Positions 9,674 through 18,308 of a stretch of DNA of 60,430 bases are shown piece after piece. Position 1 is the first letter of the stretch. Every line of letters begins with the position of its first letter. The notes beneath the pieces are model-generated. The model had not been told where the DNA came from, ran no database searches, and saw only the letters and a program-made list of their open reading frames with translations. The DNA is from Gammaproteobacteria bacterium (GTDB lineage: Bacteria > Pseudomonadota > Gammaproteobacteria > Steroidobacterales > Steroidobacteraceae): NCBI GenBank assembly GCA_028293725.1, contig JAQGOE010000151.1, forward strand, positions 1 to 60,430, read 5' to 3'. The position numbers and the translations under genes are program-made.

Positions 9674-11815
9674 TCACTTGTAGCTGTAGTCAACCTGCAC
9701 GCCCGTCGTGCGCGGCTGCATGCTGATGCTGGTGTATGGCGTCATCGCGGCAAGGGGTACGTCCCGGTTATTGCCGACGTTGTCACAGTAAACCATCACT
9801 CGCCAGTGCGAGGGCGCCATTACGGAGAAGCTAACTCGTCCCGTGGTGATAGTGTTGCTTTCCACGACATTGGGCGGCAGTCCGGAGCCACTCGAAACCG
9901 AGGTCGCGGTTTGCTCGGACGTGTAGCGCGCGACGGCCTCCATCTGTCCCGTCCAGCCGGTGGACCCGAATGGGAAGTTGTACTGGGCATTGGCGCCCAT
10001 GGTGTAGGCCGGCGAGGTGTCGATGCGCGCGCCCGAGGGAAACAGCAACTGGCCGCCGGAAAGGACTGCCGAGTCCTCGGCGAGTCCGTTCCAACTGAAG
10101 TTGAGGCCGAGCGAGAGCCCGGGGAGGGGGCGGGCGGTCACCGCGAAATCCACACCCATGCCGCTTGCGGACTGGCCATTCACGCTCGCGACGATGTAGG
10201 CCGTACTGCCCGGAACCGGGATTCCCAGGGTCTGCTGAATTTCGTCCCACTTCATGTAGTACACGGACGCATCGAAGATCAGGCGGTTATCCAACAGGGT
10301 GCCCTTGCCGCCGATCTCGAAATTGTGCAGCTTGTCCGGCTTGACCGGTGCGAACGCCGGAGCCGCCAGTTGCACCAGCTCGCTCTGCGGAAAACCGCTG
10401 CGAAAGCCCTCCGAGTACGAGGCATACATCGTGTAGTCGTGCTGCGGAAACCAGGTCAGCACCACCCGCGGGGTGGTCGCGTTGAACGTGGAGTCCGTAT
10501 GAATCAGCGGTGTACCCGGCGCTTCCCCGAAGAGGATCAGCTGTTGCAGGCCCACATCGTCATGGAAGTAACGGCCACCCACGGAGAGCTCCAACTGGTT
10601 GTCCAAGAAGCGCCGGCCGATCTCGCCAAACACGGCCCACGAGCGGGAGGTGTCCACCTGCGACACGGGCGCCGGTATCAGATCCCCGAGCGTCTGGTAG
10701 GTGTTGTCGTGCGCGTCGCGGTAAAACGCGCCGAACGACCAGCGCCACGGACCTTCGAGCTTGGAGTTCAAATTGAGCTCTTCGCTGAACACGCGCGAGG
10801 TGAGGAGCGTCGTGAGGGGCGGTGTAGCTACCCCCGGGGCCACATCGAGCGACCCGTTGTTGTAGTACGTAAAATAGCTGGTCGCGCTCGATACTGAGAA
10901 CCACGGCGCCTGGTAATCGATTTTCGTGTCGTAGGCGTTGTAGTGCGAGTCGATCGGCTGATCCTTGGTCGAGGCCGAAAAGTCTTTGTCCGCCTCGGAC
11001 GGGGCCCCGAAGCTCGCCTGCTCGTGCATGGCCGAGAGCCTGATCGTGAGATCATCGACGGGCTGCGCGGTGATCTTGAGACGGACGTCCTTACGATCAC
11101 TGTCGTTTGTGTTGTTCTTGAGCGGCGTGTCGATCCAGCCGCTGTCGTGCTCCTCGCCCACCACCAGGCGCGCGGCGAGTTTGCCCTCGACAATGGGCAG
11201 ATTGACCGCCATATCACCGCGCCAATTGCCGCCACCGCTCTCGGTGCTGGACAAGCCGGTGCGACCTTTGAAGTCGAAATCGTTGAGGTCGGCATCGTTG
11301 GTCAGCACACGCACGACACCGTTCAACGCGCTGGCCCCATACAAGGTACCTTGCGGGCCGCGCAGCACCTCGATCCGGTTCAAGTCATAAGTGTTCGCGT
11401 CGGGCTCCACCGCCGAACGCACCAGGCCAAACGGCACCGAGTCGAGGTAATACCCGATCGGACTCGGCCCGGCGAACAGCGGGCCGCTGGCCGTCACGCC
11501 GCGCACGGTGATGCGAGTCTCACCTCCCTGGCCGGTAACGCTGACCGAGACGCCCGGCACCAGGCCCAGGGCATCCGTCACGCTCTGGATACTCGATTTA
11601 TCGAGCTCGGCACCGCTCATCACGGACAGTGAGATGGGCACATCCTGCGCGCGCTGTTCGCGCTTTTGCGCGGTGACCACGACCTCGTCGAGATCGGCTT
11701 GCGTCCCTGGCGCGTCAGCCGCGGCGGGAGCCGCGGCGAGCGCGGAATGCGACCCGAGGAGCAGCGTAGCGCCGAATAGAACCGTGGCGCGCGAGCAAAG
11801 CAACGCAGAATTCAT
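9674..11815 (-). CDS. TonB-dependent outer-membrane receptor
   Basis: TonB-dependent receptor of 713 residues, without STN domain. It has a signal peptide (ending near SHSALAAAPA), a TonB-box-like start of the plug (LDEVVVTAQKREQRAQDVP), the plug motifs IRVLRGPQGTLYG in the variant RIEVLRGPQGTLYGASALNG, and a barrel ending in an aromatic-type segment (VQVDYSYK). The EVVVTAQKREQ form is typical of the proteobacterial siderophore-like receptors that are often used for other nutrients. It is the first gene of a minus-strand operon with S9 peptidase, amidase and MetX-like hydrolase, so an organic amide or peptide ligand is more likely than iron, though this is inference. The 358-base region upstream is shared with the divergent deacylase gene. 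Confidence 0.93.
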   Translation of the reverse strand: MNSALLCSRATVLFGATLLLGSHSALAAAPAAADAPGTQADLDEVVVTAQKREQRAQDVPISLSVMSGAELDKSSIQSVTDALGLVPGVSVSVTGQGGETRITVRGVTASGPLFAGPSPIGYYLDSVPFGLVRSAVEPDANTYDLNRIEVLRGPQGTLYGASALNGVVRVLTNDADLNDFDFKGRTGLSSTESGGGNWRGDMAVNLPIVEGKLAARLVVGEEHDSGWIDTPLKNNTNDSDRKDVRLKITAQPVDDLTIRLSAMHEQASFGAPSEADKDFSASTKDQPIDSHYNAYDTKIDYQAPWFSVSSATSYFTYYNNGSLDVAPGVATPPLTTLLTSRVFSEELNLNSKLEGPWRWSFGAFYRDAHDNTYQTLGDLIPAPVSQVDTSRSWAVFGEIGRRFLDNQLELSVGGRYFHDDVGLQQLILFGEAPGTPLIHTDSTFNATTPRVVLTWFPQHDYTMYASYSEGFRSGFPQSELVQLAAPAFAPVKPDKLHNFEIGGKGTLLDNRLIFDASVYYMKWDEIQQTLGIPVPGSTAYIVASVNGQSASGMGVDFAVTARPLPGLSLGLNFSWNGLAEDSAVLSGGQLLFPSGARIDTSPAYTMGANAQYNFPFGSTGWTGQMEAVARYTSEQTATSVSSGSGLPPNVVESNTITTGRVSFSVMAPSHWRVMVYCDNVGNNRDVPLAAMTPYTSISMQPRTTGVQVDYSYK

Positions 11816-12173
11816 TGCGACCCCTTTTTTTCGTGGCGTGTTGAATCCAACTCCGAAGCTACATGCCGATCGCGCGCAGCGTCAATTTGCCCAAACAGCC
11901 CGCGCAGTGTGTTTTTTCTGGTGCAAAGTCGCTGCGCACACCTGCACGAAAAGTGGGCACACGCGTAAGCGCCGAAAATAACGTTTGTTTTTGCTCTTCC
12001 GAACGACACGAAACGGTGCACACAAGCGGCGCCGCCACCCTCTTGCATATTTGCGATTCTCACATGCAGAAATCGTGTTTACCGGGAAATGGTGCGGCAC
12101 TAATGTCGTTGCCCGACCAGCCGCGCTCCCGCGACCGGGCCCGCGCCGGCATCTCCTGCGAACAATTGGTAGC
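11816..12173. other. intergenic region between divergent receptor and deacylase genes
   Basis: 358 bases without a gene of their own. The region must carry the promoters of the receptor operon (minus) and of the deacylase-permease pair (plus). The frame of the deacylase stays open back to 11985, but that extension (rich in Arg and His, no domain) looks like untranslated leader. I see no convincing inverted repeat, terminator or -35/-10 pair. Confidence 0.5.
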
Positions 12174-13298
12174 ATGACGCACACGAAGAGCATCTCGATC
12201 CTGCGAAAGTTGGTTTCATTCGACAGCACCTCCCGCCATTCGAACCTGCCGTTGATCGAATGGGTGGCGGACTATCTGCACACCTTTGGGGCGCGCGTGG
12301 AGCTCGTCTACAACGACAGCAAGAGCAAAGCGAACCTGCTGGCGAGCATCGGGCCGGACCGGGAAGGCGGCGTGGTGTTGTCAGGCCATACCGATGTGGT
12401 TCCGGTCGACGGCCAGGAGTGGACCAGCGATCCGTTCGCGCTCGTGGAACGGGACGGCCGGCTGTACGGGCGCGGCAGCTCGGACATGAAAGGATTCATC
12501 GCCTGCAGCCTGGCGGTTCTCGAGGGTTGGAAGAGCCTGGCGCTGCAACGGCCGCTCCACTTCGCCTTTTCCTATGATGAAGAGGTGGGCTGCTTCGGCG
12601 CGCATGCATTGGTCGATCGTATCGCCGCGAACGTGCCGCGGCCGGCCTTCGCCATCATCGGTGAGCCCACTGACATGAGGATCGGCGTAGCCCACAATGG
12701 GGTGACCGGCTCGCACACGAGCTTTCGCGGAGTGGCCGCGCATGCCAGCGACCCTTCGCGCGGAGTGAACGCTATCGAGGCGGCCGCCGCGTTCGTACGC
12801 TTCCTGGGCGATGTGGCCCGGCTACCGCAAATTGCCGACCACGGCTGTACGCTGAACGTTGGCCAGATCGCCGGCGGCGCCGCGACCAACATAGTCGCCG
12901 AGCGTTGCAGTGTACGCTGGGAATACCGCGCCGCGACCCAGCAGGACGTGGCTCTCATAGGGAAAATGGTGGCGGACTACCTCGAGGGCGAGACCTTCTC
13001 CGCATTGGCTGTCGGCAGCGAAATTGAGCTCGACGTGCCGCATTTTTGCAGCAATCTCGGCGAAGAGTCGCTGCGGGTGCTGACGGGATTCGGCGCCAGG
13101 TTGCCGGTGACCACCCTGCCCTTCGGCAGCGAAGCGGGCATCTTCGAAAGGAGCCGTATTCCCGCCGTGGTCTGCGGGCCTGGCTCCATCGACCAGGCGC
13201 ACCGGCCCGATGAGTGGATCGCATGCGCCGCGCTTGAAGAGGCGGATCGTTTCATGGCAAAAGTGATGGCATGGGCATCTCAGGCCGAGCCGGATTGA
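12174..13298 (+). CDS. argE: ArgE/DapE-family (M20) deacylase, acetylornithine deacetylase type
   Basis: Zinc-dependent M20 deacylase of 374 residues, the family that removes N-acyl groups from amino acids such as N-acetylornithine. Metal ligands and catalytic residues are visible: His72 and Asp74 in GHTDVVPVDG, Asp104 in GRGSSDMKGF, Glu136-Glu137 in YDEEVG, Glu164 in IGEPTDM, and a C-terminal His in DQAHRPDEW. The dimerisation lid begins around NGVTGSHTSFRG. I use the ATG at 12174 because the protein family starts there. It is not beside other arginine genes: it overlaps an MFS permease gene and is divergent from a receptor-peptidase-amidase operon, so a catabolic role on an N-acyl amino acid is as plausible as arginine synthesis. 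The family is sure, the substrate is not. Confidence 0.88.
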   Translation: MTHTKSISILRKLVSFDSTSRHSNLPLIEWVADYLHTFGARVELVYNDSKSKANLLASIGPDREGGVVLSGHTDVVPVDGQEWTSDPFALVERDGRLYGRGSSDMKGFIACSLAVLEGWKSLALQRPLHFAFSYDEEVGCFGAHALVDRIAANVPRPAFAIIGEPTDMRIGVAHNGVTGSHTSFRGVAAHASDPSRGVNAIEAAAAFVRFLGDVARLPQIADHGCTLNVGQIAGGAATNIVAERCSVRWEYRAATQQDVALIGKMVADYLEGETFSALAVGSEIELDVPHFCSNLGEESLRVLTGFGARLPVTTLPFGSEAGIFERSRIPAVVCGPGSIDQAHRPDEWIACAALEEADRFMAKVMAWASQAEPD

Positions 13299-14584
13299 AC
13301 CGGCCCGATCCAATCTCTCCTGAGGATGAGGCACGACCGCGCCGCGTACTGCTGGCCGTGACGGTCGGGAATATGCTCGAATGGTATGACTTCGCGGTCT
13401 ACGCCTTTCTCACTGCGGTGATCGCCAAAGTGATGTTTCCCGCCGGCAGTGCCACGGCCTCTTTACTCTTATCGGCGGGGACCTTCGGGGTCGGATTTCT
13501 GACCCGGCCGGTGGGTGCCTTGGTCTTTGGCGTCATGGCCGATCGCCGCGGACGAAAATTCACCCTACTGGTGACCTTCGGCATCATGGGTGGTGCGACT
13601 CTCGCCATCGGTCTGATTCCACCTTTTGCCGCCATCGGCGTTGCGGCTCCACTCCTCGTCGTGCTGGCGCGCTTGCTGCAGGGCCTCGCGACGGGCGGTG
13701 CAATGGGCGGTGCGACCGCAATGCTGACCGAGCACGCACCACCTGGGCGGGTGGGATACTTTGCGAGCTGGCAAGCGGCCGGCCAGGCGGGCGCGCTCTT
13801 GTTAGGGGCACTCGCAGCCGCCGCCGTCTCGGCCACTCTATCGCCCGAGGAATTAAATGCCTGGGGCTGGCGCGTGCCCTTCTTGGCAAGTGTCGTGATC
13901 GTGCCGCTGGGCCTGTACATCCGCAGGCGCGTCGATGACGCGGAAGCGTTCCTACGGCAGGAGCGCGTCTCTTCTTCACCGATGAGCCTCCTGTGGCGCA
14001 ACCACAGCGCCGCTGTCGCACGCGGCTTCGGCATCACCATTATCTGGACCGTCTCCACGTATTTCTTTTTTGTCTACGTACCCCTATACGCGCACACGGT
14101 GCTCGAGCTCCCGATGAGCACCACTCTGTTCAGCAACAGCCTGGCACTCGCCTGCATGCTCGCGGTGTCGCCGGTGGCGGGCCATCTATCAGACCGCTTC
14201 GGTCGCTACCAGGTCATGGTGACGGCCGCCCTCGCCATTGTGGTGTTGATTCTGCCGGGCTTCGACTTCCTGCTGATTCACCCGCAGGCGGCAACGCTCG
14301 CCACGTTTCAGGTGGCATCCGCGGTGTTGGCGGCACTCTTCATCGGTCCGGCACCGGCGGCGATTGCCGAGCTGTTCCCCGTTGGCGTGCGCTCCTCCGG
14401 GGTGGGTGTTGCCTATAACTTTTCGGTCACCGTGTTTGGTGGCTTCGGACCGCTCATCGCCACCGGCCTGGTGGCGCGCACCGGAAATCCGCTGTCGCCC
14501 ACGTGGTACGTGTTATTTTGCTGCGGTTTGAGCCTGGTGGCGTTGCTCCTCACGCTCCGAACCAGCTCACGAGATCCTTGTTGA
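13271..14584 (+). CDS. MFS permease, metabolite:H+ symporter (MHS) type
   Basis: Twelve-span inner-membrane permease of 437 residues. The segment GNMLEWYDFAVYAFL in the first helix and the loop motif MADRRGRK between helices 2 and 3 mark the metabolite:H+ symporter group that carries dicarboxylates, betaines and aromatic acids. LSDRFGRYQ repeats the loop motif in the second half. The gene overlaps the deacylase by 28 bases, so the pair is probably co-transcribed and the permease may bring in either the acyl substrate or the product. No clear ribosome-binding site precedes the ATG, so a start slightly downstream is possible. Its 3' end overlaps the convergent LysR gene by 35 bases. Confidence 0.9.
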   Translation: MGISGRAGLNRPDPISPEDEARPRRVLLAVTVGNMLEWYDFAVYAFLTAVIAKVMFPAGSATASLLLSAGTFGVGFLTRPVGALVFGVMADRRGRKFTLLVTFGIMGGATLAIGLIPPFAAIGVAAPLLVVLARLLQGLATGGAMGGATAMLTEHAPPGRVGYFASWQAAGQAGALLLGALAAAAVSATLSPEELNAWGWRVPFLASVVIVPLGLYIRRRVDDAEAFLRQERVSSSPMSLLWRNHSAAVARGFGITIIWTVSTYFFFVYVPLYAHTVLELPMSTTLFSNSLALACMLAVSPVAGHLSDRFGRYQVMVTAALAIVVLILPGFDFLLIHPQAATLATFQVASAVLAALFIGPAPAAIAELFPVGVRSSGVGVAYNFSVTVFGGFGPLIATGLVARTGNPLSPTWYVLFCCGLSLVALLLTLRTSSRDPC

Positions 14585-15458
14585 ATCGCCCGCGCAGATA
14601 CCTGAGCAGTATCTTGGTGCGGTGGTGTTTGTTGGCGATGGGATGCGAGACCAACCAAAGACTCAGGTAACAGCCCGTCGGCAACGGCAGCGCGATCAGA
14701 TCGGGAGCCGCGCGCTTGTAGAAATTGGGCAGCAGGCCGATGCCCATCCCGCTGCGGATGGCGGCGAGATAAACGGACGCCGAGTCCACCACTAGTTGAA
14801 TCCGCTGAACCGGCAGCACATTTTTGGTCCACCAGCCGAGGTCGGCGCAGACCTGGTAGGGCACGTAGTCGACGAACTGATGCGCGCCCAAGTCCTCGAG
14901 CTTGCGCGGCCGGCCAAAGCGCTCCTCGTAGGATCTTGAAATAAACAAGGAGTGCTCGACCTTCACGATCTTAGAGGCGACCAGGCGCGGATTCTTCGGC
15001 CTCTCGATGAACACCGCGATGTCGGTCTCCAGCGAAAAGAGGTCCAGCCACTCGCGATCCGTCACGAGGTCAATTTTCACAGCGGGGTGCGCGCGGCAAA
15101 AGTCCGCGAGGACCTGCACCATCCACAGGTAGGCGACACCTTCGGTCGCGAAGACTCGCACGGTACCGGACAGTCGCGAATCGAGCGCGAGGAGACTCGA
15201 CTCGATGTCGTTGGCGACCTCCTCCATGCGTATCGCCTTGTCGTAGAGAATCTGTCCAGCGGCCGTAAGGCGCATGCCGGTTGCGTGACGCTCGAAAATC
15301 TTGGTGCCCAGGTAGGCCTCGAAACGCGCAACCCGCCGCCCGACAGTCGACTGATTGGTCGCTAAAGCCGTGGCGGCAGCGTGGAAGCTGCCCAGCTTTG
15401 CCGTGGCGATGACGTACTGGATGTCGCTCCAGTTGTTGAGGCGGGATTTTGCGCGCAC
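14550..15458 (-). CDS. LysR family transcriptional regulator
   Basis: LysR-type regulator of about 302 residues. The winged helix-turn-helix is at the N-terminus (WSDIQYVIATAKLGSFHAAA, then QSTVGRRVARFEAYLG, IFERHATG), and a periplasmic-binding-protein-like effector domain follows (IAVFIERP, IRSGMGIGLLP). I start it at the GTG at 15458, just before the helix-turn-helix; the frame is open further upstream to 15551, but that would add about 31 residues with no counterpart in the family and would use up the promoter of the divergent hydratase gene. Regulators of this type often act on the divergent neighbour, so the enoyl-CoA hydratase family gene at 15591 is the probable target. It is convergent with, and overlaps, the permease gene. 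Confidence 0.88.
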   Translation of the reverse strand: MRAKSRLNNWSDIQYVIATAKLGSFHAAATALATNQSTVGRRVARFEAYLGTKIFERHATGMRLTAAGQILYDKAIRMEEVANDIESSLLALDSRLSGTVRVFATEGVAYLWMVQVLADFCRAHPAVKIDLVTDREWLDLFSLETDIAVFIERPKNPRLVASKIVKVEHSLFISRSYEERFGRPRKLEDLGAHQFVDYVPYQVCADLGWWTKNVLPVQRIQLVVDSASVYLAAIRSGMGIGLLPNFYKRAAPDLIALPLPTGCYLSLWLVSHPIANKHHRTKILLRYLRGRFNKDLVSWFGA

Positions 15459-15560
15459 GCCGATCTCGGCCGACTGTAAGTGCCATTGTACGCATTCAAG
15501 TGAACGCCGTGGTAGGGTCGTTCGGGCCACTCGATGGGCGGCAAGAGCCATGAAATCGTG

Positions 15561-15574
15561 TTGAATTCACTCAA
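15561..15574. promoter_or_regulatory. candidate LysR box (T-N11-A) before the hydratase gene
   Basis: An inverted repeat TTGA-N6-TCAA sits 16 bases before the ATG of the hydratase gene, inside the divergent interval with the LysR gene. It fits the T-N11-A pattern of LysR binding sites. A short related motif, ATTCAAGTGAA, lies upstream near 15496. The short arms make this only a candidate. Confidence 0.4.
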
Positions 15575-15590
15575 ATCAATGAGGTGGCCC

Positions 15591-16412
15591 ATGATCTTCG
15601 AGACCTTGAGGGTGAACACAGAAGGGGCGGTTCTTGTCGTGGAAATTGCGGCCCCGCCAATGAATTTGCTAGGGCCGGAACTGGTCCGCGACCTGGTGTC
15701 CCTCATTCAGAGAGCCGAGGCCGATGAGGCCGTGCGGGTGGTCGTATTCAAAAGCGCCGACCCCGATTATTTCATTTCCCACGTCGACTTGAAGCGGGTC
15801 AAGGAGTATCGGCAGGAAGCCGCGAAGCTGACGGGCGAGGCGTCGATCGCCCTCCTGTTTCGCCATCTGAGCGTAAGCCGCCTGGTCAGCATCGCGCAGA
15901 TCGAAGGTCGTGTACGCGGTGCCGGCAGCGAGTTCGTGCTGGCATGTGATATGCGCTTTGCCGCGCGAGAGTCGGCGATCTTCAGTCAGATGGAGCCCGC
16001 GTTCGGCCTGGTTCCCGGCGGGGGCGCTGCCCAACACCTGACGCGGCTCATGGGTCGCGGCCGAGCGCTCGAGGTCATGTTGAGCGCTGAGGATTACGAC
16101 GCGCAGTTGGCTGAACGATACGGCTGGATCAATCGAGCGCTACCCGCCGACGCGCTCGCCGATTTCGTCAGATCACTCGCTCATCGAATCGCCAGCTTTC
16201 CGGCCGCCGGCCATGTCGCGGTGAAGGACCGGGTCAATGCGATCGCGCTCGCCCCGGCCGAGGACTTCCGTCGGGATTCCGCTCTCTTCGGCGAGGGCGT
16301 GCAAGAACCGGAGACGCAAAACCGGACCCGAATCGCATTTGAGCGCGGGTTCCAGACGCGAGACGCCGAGATGGCCCTGGCCCGGATGCTGGGTGCGCTC
16401 GGCAAGCCATAA
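15591..16412 (+). CDS. enoyl-CoA hydratase/isomerase family protein
   Basis: Crotonase-fold protein of 273 residues. Both glutamates used by enoyl-CoA hydratases appear to be present: one in the oxyanion-hole segment RGAGSEFVLACD and one in FSQMEPAFGLVPGGG. The ATG at 15591 follows GAGGTGG at a good distance; a longer in-frame start at 15534 lacks such a site. Crotonases carry out many reactions on acyl-CoA (hydration, isomerisation, hydrolysis, decarboxylation, and side-chain cleavage of feruloyl-CoA), and no ligase or dehydrogenase next to it fixes the role. The divergent LysR gene is its likely regulator. Given the aromatic catabolism genes elsewhere in the window, a phenylpropanoid or beta-oxidation step is possible but not shown. 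Confidence 0.87.
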   Translation: MIFETLRVNTEGAVLVVEIAAPPMNLLGPELVRDLVSLIQRAEADEAVRVVVFKSADPDYFISHVDLKRVKEYRQEAAKLTGEASIALLFRHLSVSRLVSIAQIEGRVRGAGSEFVLACDMRFAARESAIFSQMEPAFGLVPGGGAAQHLTRLMGRGRALEVMLSAEDYDAQLAERYGWINRALPADALADFVRSLAHRIASFPAAGHVAVKDRVNAIALAPAEDFRRDSALFGEGVQEPETQNRTRIAFERGFQTRDAEMALARMLGALGKP

Positions 16413-16562
16413 ACCTGCCCCTGGGTGTCGTAGAGATCAAACACCCGCAAGCTCGTAGCACCCACTTGCCAATTCACAACACCTTTGATTCACGGGAAGT
16501 CTAAAAATTCCCGTTTTGACACCGAGGGAATATCCTGTGGGGCACTCTAGAGGGGGGCTGAT

Positions 16563-17111
16563 ATGAAGAAAGTCTTGCTTGTAATCATGGCGTCCTGCTC
16601 TGTCTGCCTTTCGGCGCTTGCCCTGGCGGGCTACGCCGATGATCGGGCCGAGATCGAGAACGTGTCGAATCGATATATGGTGGCCGTGGACGCGGGCGAT
16701 ATCGAGACCGTCATGTCCACTTGGGCGGAAGACGGTGTGCTCGACTGGGTGGGTGGCGTCGAACACGGCAAGGAGGCCATCCGCAAGGCGATGTCCGGCT
16801 TCGGCGGCGGTCGCCATGTGGACATCCCGGAAGGCGCAACGTCGAGGCCGCGCACCCATCACCAGATCGTCAATCATGTCATCGATGTCAACGGCAACAC
16901 CGCCAAGTCGATCGCGTACTGGTTCGCACTCACCAACAACACACCGCAAAAGGACGTGCAGCTGCTCTACTTCGGCCATTACGAGGACGAACTGGTTAAG
17001 CAAAACGGACACTGGGTGTTCAAGCTGCGCAAGGTTTACAACGAGTCAATGCCGAACCGAGCCGTGTTCTACCCTGGCCTCGGCGAGAAAGACCCGCGCG
17101 CCAAGAAATAG
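16563..17111 (+). CDS. exported SnoaL/NTF2-like domain protein
   Basis: Small exported protein of 182 residues: a signal peptide (MKKVLLVIMASCSVCLSALALA) and one NTF2-like alpha+beta domain of the SnoaL-like group (DRAEIENVSNRYMVAVDAGD, WAEDGVLDWVGG, HGKEAIRKAM, ending GHWVFKLRKVYNES). Members of this fold include hydratases, cyclases and aromatic-ring dioxygenase beta subunits; many have no known activity. A strong GAGGGGGG ribosome-binding site precedes the ATG. It lies ahead of an AraC regulator and a gene series for oxidation of aromatic or terpenoid compounds, and could supply a periplasmic binding or isomerising activity, but this is only context. Fold assignment is good; function is unknown. 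Confidence 0.82.
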   Translation: MKKVLLVIMASCSVCLSALALAGYADDRAEIENVSNRYMVAVDAGDIETVMSTWAEDGVLDWVGGVEHGKEAIRKAMSGFGGGRHVDIPEGATSRPRTHHQIVNHVIDVNGNTAKSIAYWFALTNNTPQKDVQLLYFGHYEDELVKQNGHWVFKLRKVYNESMPNRAVFYPGLGEKDPRAKK

Positions 17112-17273
17112 CGAGCCGGTTCCCTCGCGTGCATGAGATCGTACGTCCGCGGTCAAGCACACTCCCAGCTACGGGGGGGCTCGACTCTCGTCGTGAACGC
17201 TTCTGCCCGCGCGTCGGATGCTATCGGAAGGGACGTACCCCGCTAAAGCCAACGGCGGGCATATAATAATGCC

Positions 17274-17313
17274 GCCCCGTTCAGGGGCGCGATGACGCTG
17301 CCCCGTTCGGGGG
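17274..17313. repeat. two adjacent near-identical short hairpins
   Basis: GCCCC-GTTCA-GGGGC at 17274-17288 is followed by CCCC-GTTC-GGGG at 17301-17312; the loops and flanks (GCCGCCCCGTTC and GCTGCCCCGTTC) show that they are copies. They sit in the 249-base gap before the AraC gene, about 50 bases from its ATG, so would be in its leader or promoter. They could attenuate or stabilise the transcript, or be a repeat element. There is no T-run, so they do not look like ordinary terminators. Confidence 0.5.
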
Positions 17314-17360
17314 TGAGAACACGAGCTGTCGTGAATCCGATGTGATCCAAAGGGGGGTGC

Positions 17361-18308
17361 ATGGCGGAGATCAACCGCTTTTCGACTCTTGATCTGCCTT
17401 CGGGCCTGCGCTTCAAGGTCTGGCGCGAGCGCCTGCGCCATTCGTTTGGCGATGTGTCAGGAAGCAGCCGAAGCACCAGCGAATTCACCGCATGGTCTGA
17501 CAGGCTTTCGGAAGGCGACATCTCTCTTTCCCACATGCACGTGGACGCGCAGAGCATCGAGCTCCCATCCGACCGCGTCTCACGCTCCTGCCGCAGCTCG
17601 GTTCAGGTCGTCTTTCCACTTGCCGGACAGTTTCACATCGAGCAGCGCGGCCGTAACGTCGTCCTCTCCCCCGGAGAGTGGGGCTTCTACGACCCCTCGA
17701 TAGGTTTCAAAAGCGCGAACGACGAACCTGTGGAACTGCTCGTTCTGGCCGCGCCGCGCGCCACCGTCCTCGGGTGTGGCGTTGGCTTGGAGGGACAGAC
17801 TGCGCAACGCTTCTCATCCGAAACAGGCAGCGCACGGGTAGCAAAAGACTATCTGGCCTCCCTCCTCAGTGCACGCAGCGCGCTCAGCCCTCTGACGAGC
17901 GCCGAATTCATTTCTGTCGCCGCACAACTCGTTCGCCTGAGCATCCTGGAGAACGTTGGGCAACACTCCAAGACGAGTCAACGCGCGCTGCTACGGGCGC
18001 GTATCCAGGCCTACGTTGATCGAAATCTGCGCGATCCTGACCTGTCGATTGATTCAATCGCCACCGTGCACAATTGCAGTAAGCGTTATGTCCACAAGAT
18101 CTTCTCCGCCGACGGCCAGACCCTCAGCAACTACATCCGGCTGGCCCGGCTGGAGCGTTGCCGGCGCGACCTGGGTCGTGCGGAACTGACCCATCTTTCG
18201 GTTACTGAAATTGCCTTCTCGTGGGGATTCCAGCACCAGGCCCATTTCAGTCGCGTATTTCGCAACCACTTCAACATCTCCCCCTCCAGCTGTCGGCAAC
18301 TCACATGA
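17361..18308 (+). CDS. AraC family transcriptional regulator (FeaR/XylS-like)
   Basis: AraC-type regulator of 315 residues with an N-terminal sensor domain of the AraC-binding-like type found in FeaR and XylS relatives (VQVVFPLAGQFHIEQRGRNV, SPGEWGFYD) and a C-terminal pair of helix-turn-helix motifs (LSIDSIATVHNCSKRYVHKIF; LSVTEIAFSWGFQHQAHFSR, written here as separate short runs). A run AAAGGGGGG just before the ATG is a strong ribosome-binding site. Its stop overlaps the start of the next gene (ATGA), so the regulator is probably the first gene of the operon that includes the oxygenase and the PQQ enzymes. Regulators of this kind usually sense an aromatic acid or aldehyde and activate their own catabolic genes. 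Confidence 0.9.
   Translation: MAEINRFSTLDLPSGLRFKVWRERLRHSFGDVSGSSRSTSEFTAWSDRLSEGDISLSHMHVDAQSIELPSDRVSRSCRSSVQVVFPLAGQFHIEQRGRNVVLSPGEWGFYDPSIGFKSANDEPVELLVLAAPRATVLGCGVGLEGQTAQRFSSETGSARVAKDYLASLLSARSALSPLTSAEFISVAAQLVRLSILENVGQHSKTSQRALLRARIQAYVDRNLRDPDLSIDSIATVHNCSKRYVHKIFSADGQTLSNYIRLARLERCRRDLGRAELTHLSVTEIAFSWGFQHQAHFSRVFRNHFNISPSSCRQLT

Noticed and set aside
9806..10897. 363-codon open frame on the plus strand
   Set aside because: It lies antisense inside the TonB receptor gene; the protein is Arg-rich with no domain, as expected from the opposite strand of a GC-rich gene.
11985..12173. 63-residue N-terminal extension of the ArgE-type deacylase
   Set aside because: Composition is basic and unlike the family; family members start at MTHTKSIS.
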